Below are positions 60,679 through 64,000 of a DNA stretch of 64,000 bases, in pieces; position 1 is the stretch's first letter; every line of letters begins with the position of its first letter. This DNA comes from Photobacterium aquimaris. GTDB taxonomy: Bacteria > Pseudomonadota > Gammaproteobacteria > Enterobacterales > Vibrionaceae. A program made the translations under genes and the position numbers. Below the pieces are notes generated by a model. The model had not been told where the DNA came from. It searched no databases and was given only the letters and a program-made list of their open reading frames with translations. The stretch lies in assembly GCF_002954455.1 (NCBI RefSeq), contig NZ_MSCC01000001.1:58926-122925 (forward strand), written 5' to 3'.

Positions 60679-62184
60679 ATGTTAGAAAATGAAATTGATG
60701 AAAATAGGCTGATTGCTGAACGTCGAGCAAAACTTGATTATATAAGAAAAGACTGTAAAGCAAATGGTCACCCAAATACTTTTCGTCGATTGAAATTAGC
60801 AAATGAATTAATAACTGAATTTAAAAATAAATCTAAAGACGATTTGATTAATACCGCTTATATAACCGCTGTCGCTGGTCGTATTATGGCAAAGCGTGGA
60901 CCATTTTTGGTATTACAAGATGTTTCTGGGCGTATCCAAGTTTATGCCGATAAACAGGTTCAGGCAGAGTTAAAGCAAAAATATCATGGTTTAGATATTG
61001 GCGATATTATTGGTGTAAAAGGTCAGTTACATCGTTCTGATCGTGGCGAGCTTTATGTCACCATGGATAGTTATGAGTTACAAACCAAAGCGTTACGCCC
61101 TTTACCTGAAAAATACCATGGTTTAACCGATCAAGAACAACGTTACCGCCAGCGTTATGTAGATTTGATCATTAATGAAGAATCACGAAATACCATGATC
61201 ATGCGATCTAAAGTGGTGGCAGCGATTCGTCAATTCATGATTAAACAACAATTTATGGAAGTTGAAACACCAATGATGCACCCAATTGCTGGCGGTGCTT
61301 CAGCGCGACCTTTTGTGACTCATCATAATGCGTTAGATATTGATATGTATCTTCGTATTGCACCTGAGCTGTACTTGAAGCGTCTTGTGGTTGGTGGCTT
61401 TGAGCGGGTGTTTGAAATTAACCGCAATTTCCGTAATGAAGGTCTATCACCTCGTCATAATCCAGAATTTACCATGATGGAATTTTACATGGCATATTCT
61501 GATTACAATGATCTGATTGATTTTACAGAAAGTTTATTAAGTACCATTGCAAAAGATCTTTGTGGCAATACAGCATTACCTTATGGCGAGCATGTTATTG
61601 AGTTTAATGGACCTTATACTCGTATGACGATGCTAGCTGCAATTCAACACTACACTCAAGATAACCCACGCATTCAAGCGCTAACTTATGATGATGTTAA
61701 AAATCGTGAGTTGATGGCAAATATTGCACGAGAAGTTGGTCTAACGGTTGAACCATTTTGGACTTGTGGTCAGTTGTTAGAAGAGATTTTTGGTGAGACT
61801 GCTGAGCCTAAATTAATTCAACCAACATTTATTACTGGTTACCCTGCTGATATCTCGCCATTAGCGCGTCGTAGTAACGAAGATGCTTTCTTAACTGATA
61901 GGTTTGAGTTTTTTGTTGGTGGTCGTGAAGTCGCGAATGGTTTCTCTGAACTGAATGATGCTCAAGATCAAGATGCGCGTTTTAAAGCACAGATGGATGC
62001 GAAAGATGCTGGTGATGATGAGGCGATGCAATATGATGAAGATTATATTCGTGCGCTAGAATTTGGTTTACCACCAACAGCAGGTGAAGGGATTGGTATT
62101 GACCGCTTAGTGATGCTGTTTACGAATGCACATACTATTCGTGATGTGATTTTATTCCCATCAATGCGTCCGAATAATAATTAA
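60679..62184 (+). CDS. lysU: Lysyl-tRNA synthetase, class II (LysU-like)
   Basis: It charges tRNA-Lys. The 501-residue protein has the OB-fold anticodon-binding domain ([20 protein letters not shown]) and the class II motifs 1 ([20 protein letters not shown]), 2 ([20 protein letters not shown]) and 3 ([13 protein letters not shown]). I call it lysU because it lies next to the cad genes, as inducible lysU does in E. coli, and is not beside prfB. Whether a separate lysS exists cannot be seen here. Its N-terminal 40 residues are unusually divergent ([20 protein letters not shown]). Confidence 0.9.
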   Translation: MLENEIDENRLIAERRAKLDYIRKDCKANGHPNTFRRLKLANELITEFKNKSKDDLINTAYITAVAGRIMAKRGPFLVLQDVSGRIQVYADKQVQAELKQKYHGLDIGDIIGVKGQLHRSDRGELYVTMDSYELQTKALRPLPEKYHGLTDQEQRYRQRYVDLIINEESRNTMIMRSKVVAAIRQFMIKQQFMEVETPMMHPIAGGASARPFVTHHNALDIDMYLRIAPELYLKRLVVGGFERVFEINRNFRNEGLSPRHNPEFTMMEFYMAYSDYNDLIDFTESLLSTIAKDLCGNTALPYGEHVIEFNGPYTRMTMLAAIQHYTQDNPRIQALTYDDVKNRELMANIAREVGLTVEPFWTCGQLLEEIFGETAEPKLIQPTFITGYPADISPLARRSNEDAFLTDRFEFFVGGREVANGFSELNDAQDQDARFKAQMDAKDAGDDEAMQYDEDYIRALEFGLPPTAGEGIGIDRLVMLFTNAHTIRDVILFPSMRPNNN

Positions 62185-62231
62185 TAATAACTACTGTAGT
62201 GACAGCTGACTCGCTGCTTTTATTCAAGTAT

Positions 62232-62264
62232 AAAAAAAGCCTCAATAGATTGAGGCTTTTTATT
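62232..62264. terminator. Bidirectional terminator between lysU and tsgA
   Basis: AAAAAGCCTCAATAGATTGA followed by GGCTTTTTATTT forms a hairpin with runs on both sides. Confidence 0.9.
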
Positions 62265-62277
62265 TGCATAATGTTAG

Positions 62278-63465
62278 TTAGTGACCACTATGACCATGAA
62301 TGCGATGTTTAGTAACAAATCCCACCAATACACACATTACAAATACAACTGCATATAAACCATTGGCTGTAACTAATGCTGCGTGTGCACCGTAGTTTTT
62401 AACAATTGGACTTGTTACTACGAAAGTTAACATAGTACCGATTGTGCCGCATAACAGAATAAAGTTAACCAATTTTGGTGATGATACTTTGGTCTGTTGT
62501 GAGCCTAAGGTAATGATCGTGGTGTAAATCGCACTACTAATAAAGCCAAGTGCTGAAATAATATAGATAAGGTTATGAGGATCAGTATCTTTATTAAATA
62601 GATACATCAGCACAGTTGCTAATCCAGATAAAACAACTACAAAATAGTGCAGGTCGAATTTTTTAAGTAGAACACTGAAAATCCACATACCAATCATATA
62701 AGCACCCCAGAAGTAACTTACTAATTGGCCTGCATCGCTGATTGATAGACCTAGCTTTTGAGTTGCGTATTCAGGAATCCAAGAAATAAAGCCTAACTGA
62801 CCGAGGATGTAACATAAAGCAGCAATAGCTAGAAATAGAACACCTAATCCCCATTTTTCTTTTGGTTCATTAGCGGTCTCTTCTTGAGGCGCATCTTTGC
62901 CTAATACTGGGAATGTAGAGATTAATGCTAATACGAAAATAGCAAAATAGATAACACCGATTGCGGCATATACCCAGTACCATTGCATGTGGTGTGCTAG
63001 TACTGCAGCAGAAATCACAGGGAAAATCATACCCGCCATACTGAAAAATGAATCAGTAAATAGCAGGCGAGAACCTCGTTCTTTACCATCATAAATGTGG
63101 GTAATTAAGTAAGTACCAATTGACATGGTAATACCACTAACGACACCAAGAACAAACATGCAAGCAGAGAAGATAGCAAGATTATGACCGAAAATGAGGC
63201 CAAGAATTGCTAATAGCATGAGAATGAAACCAAAAATGAGTTGGCGCTTAAGCGGTACAATCTCCATCAACCAAACATTAAGGAAGATTGAAATTAAAAT
63301 ACCCGTATTAAGAAACGTAAAAGTGTTACTCATGCTAGATATTGGCAAATCAAAATATTTGGCAATATCTCCCATAACGATACCGGTGACGATAATCAGA
63401 GATCCAGTTAGGGCATAAGATAAGAAACTTATCCACGTCAGAAGGATGCGATTCTGGTTTGTCAT
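62278..63465 (-). CDS. tsgA: MFS transporter TsgA
   Basis: A 12-segment major facilitator protein. The frame is open from 63519, but AGGA precedes the ATG at 63465 and the conserved TsgA start [20 protein letters not shown] follows, giving 395 residues. It shares with E. coli/Salmonella TsgA the stretches [51 protein letters not shown] and [13 protein letters not shown]. The substrate is not established. The last residues are His-rich (RIHGHSGH). Confidence 0.93.
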   Translation of the reverse strand: MTNQNRILLTWISFLSYALTGSLIIVTGIVMGDIAKYFDLPISSMSNTFTFLNTGILISIFLNVWLMEIVPLKRQLIFGFILMLLAILGLIFGHNLAIFSACMFVLGVVSGITMSIGTYLITHIYDGKERGSRLLFTDSFFSMAGMIFPVISAAVLAHHMQWYWVYAAIGVIYFAIFVLALISTFPVLGKDAPQEETANEPKEKWGLGVLFLAIAALCYILGQLGFISWIPEYATQKLGLSISDAGQLVSYFWGAYMIGMWIFSVLLKKFDLHYFVVVLSGLATVLMYLFNKDTDPHNLIYIISALGFISSAIYTTIITLGSQQTKVSSPKLVNFILLCGTIGTMLTFVVTSPIVKNYGAHAALVTANGLYAVVFVMCVLVGFVTKHRIHGHSGH

Positions 63466-63926
63466 AGCAAATCCTGTATAGCTTTCGATTATAATTAAAG
63501 AGGCAGAATAAGATGCCAATTAATGAAAGGGCTGAATCCTAACATAAGGACTAGCTTTGTTTGTGACGTACTTCACCATTATATGACACGGAGGGATTTA
63601 TCATACCAATAAGATATAAATAATAGGAATTTATAAGTTGGTTTTATTCTACTGGTTGTTTTTATTGTTTTTGTTTTGTGTGAATTTAAGTTTTTTTAAC
63701 AATGTATGTTGTTATTTATATATTATTACTGTCGTTTAGTCGTATTTGTATGCTTTTGCTTCATAAAATTGTCTTAGTTTAATTACGGCTATAAAAGAGA
63801 GACGATATAGAATGATGTATAGAACATGAAAAACAGTAGTGAGCGATTATTTTTGAAGCGTATTTTGGGAATTTGATCGTAGTGTATACTAATGCGCATT
63901 TTTTTGATAAATTTGAAAATTAACAC
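63466..63926. other. Intergenic region upstream of an rRNA promoter
   Basis: About 460 AT-rich bases containing the tsgA promoter and, toward the right, T- and A-tracts (63895-63925) resembling an UP element and Fis region of a ribosomal promoter. A second -10-like TATACT lies at 63885-63890, without a convincing -35. No gene is supported. Confidence 0.5.
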
Positions 63927-63954
63927 TTGCCAATGTGATCTAAGTCCCTATAAT
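63927..63954 (+). promoter_or_regulatory. rRNA operon P1-type promoter
   Basis: TTGCCA (63927-63932) and TATAAT (63949-63954) are spaced by 16 bases, the shortened spacing of rrn P1. The -10 lies in CCCTATAATGCGACCTCACT, followed by GATACGGACAACGGC. This closely resembles the E. coli rrnB P1 core with its GC-rich discriminator, which underlies stringent control. A tract rich in A and T precedes the -35. The operon itself must begin beyond the right edge. Confidence 0.85.
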
Positions 63955-64000
63955 GCGACCTCACTGATACGGACAACGGCGCAAGCGGTTACCGAAATCA

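Noticed and set aside
63885..63890. Second rrn promoter with -10 TATACT
   Set aside because: No acceptable -35 hexamer lies 15-18 bases upstream, so it is mentioned only as a possibility.
1..64000. CRISPR arrays, prophage or complete insertion sequences
   Set aside because: No spaced direct repeats of CRISPR type, no phage structural genes, no transposase or integrase frame were found; the only short tandem array is the octamer at 46029-46084.

Overview
The window is an ordinary stretch of a gammaproteobacterial chromosome from the family Vibrionaceae, most likely Photobacterium or a close relative. This rests on protein similarity I recognise by eye and on gene order; no database search was run. 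The order tsaD-plsY-folB-uppP-cca, ygiF-glnE-hldE, tolC-nudF-yqiB-cpdA-yqiA-parE-parC-plsC and pepA-holC-valS follows the enterobacterial/vibrio backbone closely. The base composition leans to A+T.

Layout. 1-8.2 kb: the start of rpsU, then tsaD, plsY, folB-folK, uppP, cca and the secretion-assembly pair gspA-gspB. 8.2-17.5 kb: an SH3/coiled-coil membrane protein (ygiM) with a probable homopolymer frameshift, a PhoU-like protein plus Pit phosphate transporter operon, the triphosphatase ygiF, a chemoreceptor and glnE. 17.6-30 kb: hldE, tolC, the nudF-yqiB-cpdA-yqiA run, parE, parC, plsC, idi and ridA. 30-34.2 kb: pyrBI with a readable PyrL attenuator, ornithine carbamoyltransferase, a chimeric remnant of arginine deiminase and carbamate kinase, and rraB. 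34.3-45.3 kb: a GH2 beta-mannosidase, a tandem DUF2061 membrane protein behind a Fur-like box, valS-holC-pepA, the divergent lptF-lptG pair and an RDD protein.

45.5-48.4 kb is the clearest accessory segment. It starts at an intact tRNA-Leu(CAA) and ends in a second, truncated copy of that tRNA plus its downstream flank (a 181-bp direct repeat with about five mismatches). The interval encodes one large acyltransferase/SGNH surface-modification protein. Seven perfect copies of an 8-bp repeat lie just upstream of its promoter. No integrase is visible. 

48.4-64 kb: an outer-membrane porin, a RIO-type kinase, a secreted 2H phosphoesterase, a 2-enoate reductase-like flavoenzyme, and the acid-stress lysine decarboxylase locus (cadC-cadB-cadA) with a divergent lysyl-tRNA synthetase. 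After those come the MFS protein tsgA and, at the right edge, what looks like the P1-type promoter of an rRNA operon lying just outside the window.

Most of the window is housekeeping sequence. The points most worth a second look are the tRNA-flanked acyltransferase cassette with its octamer repeat, the arcA-arcC chimera, the ygiM frameshift, the Fur-like box before the DUF2061 gene, and an unexplained structured intergenic element near 54.7 kb.
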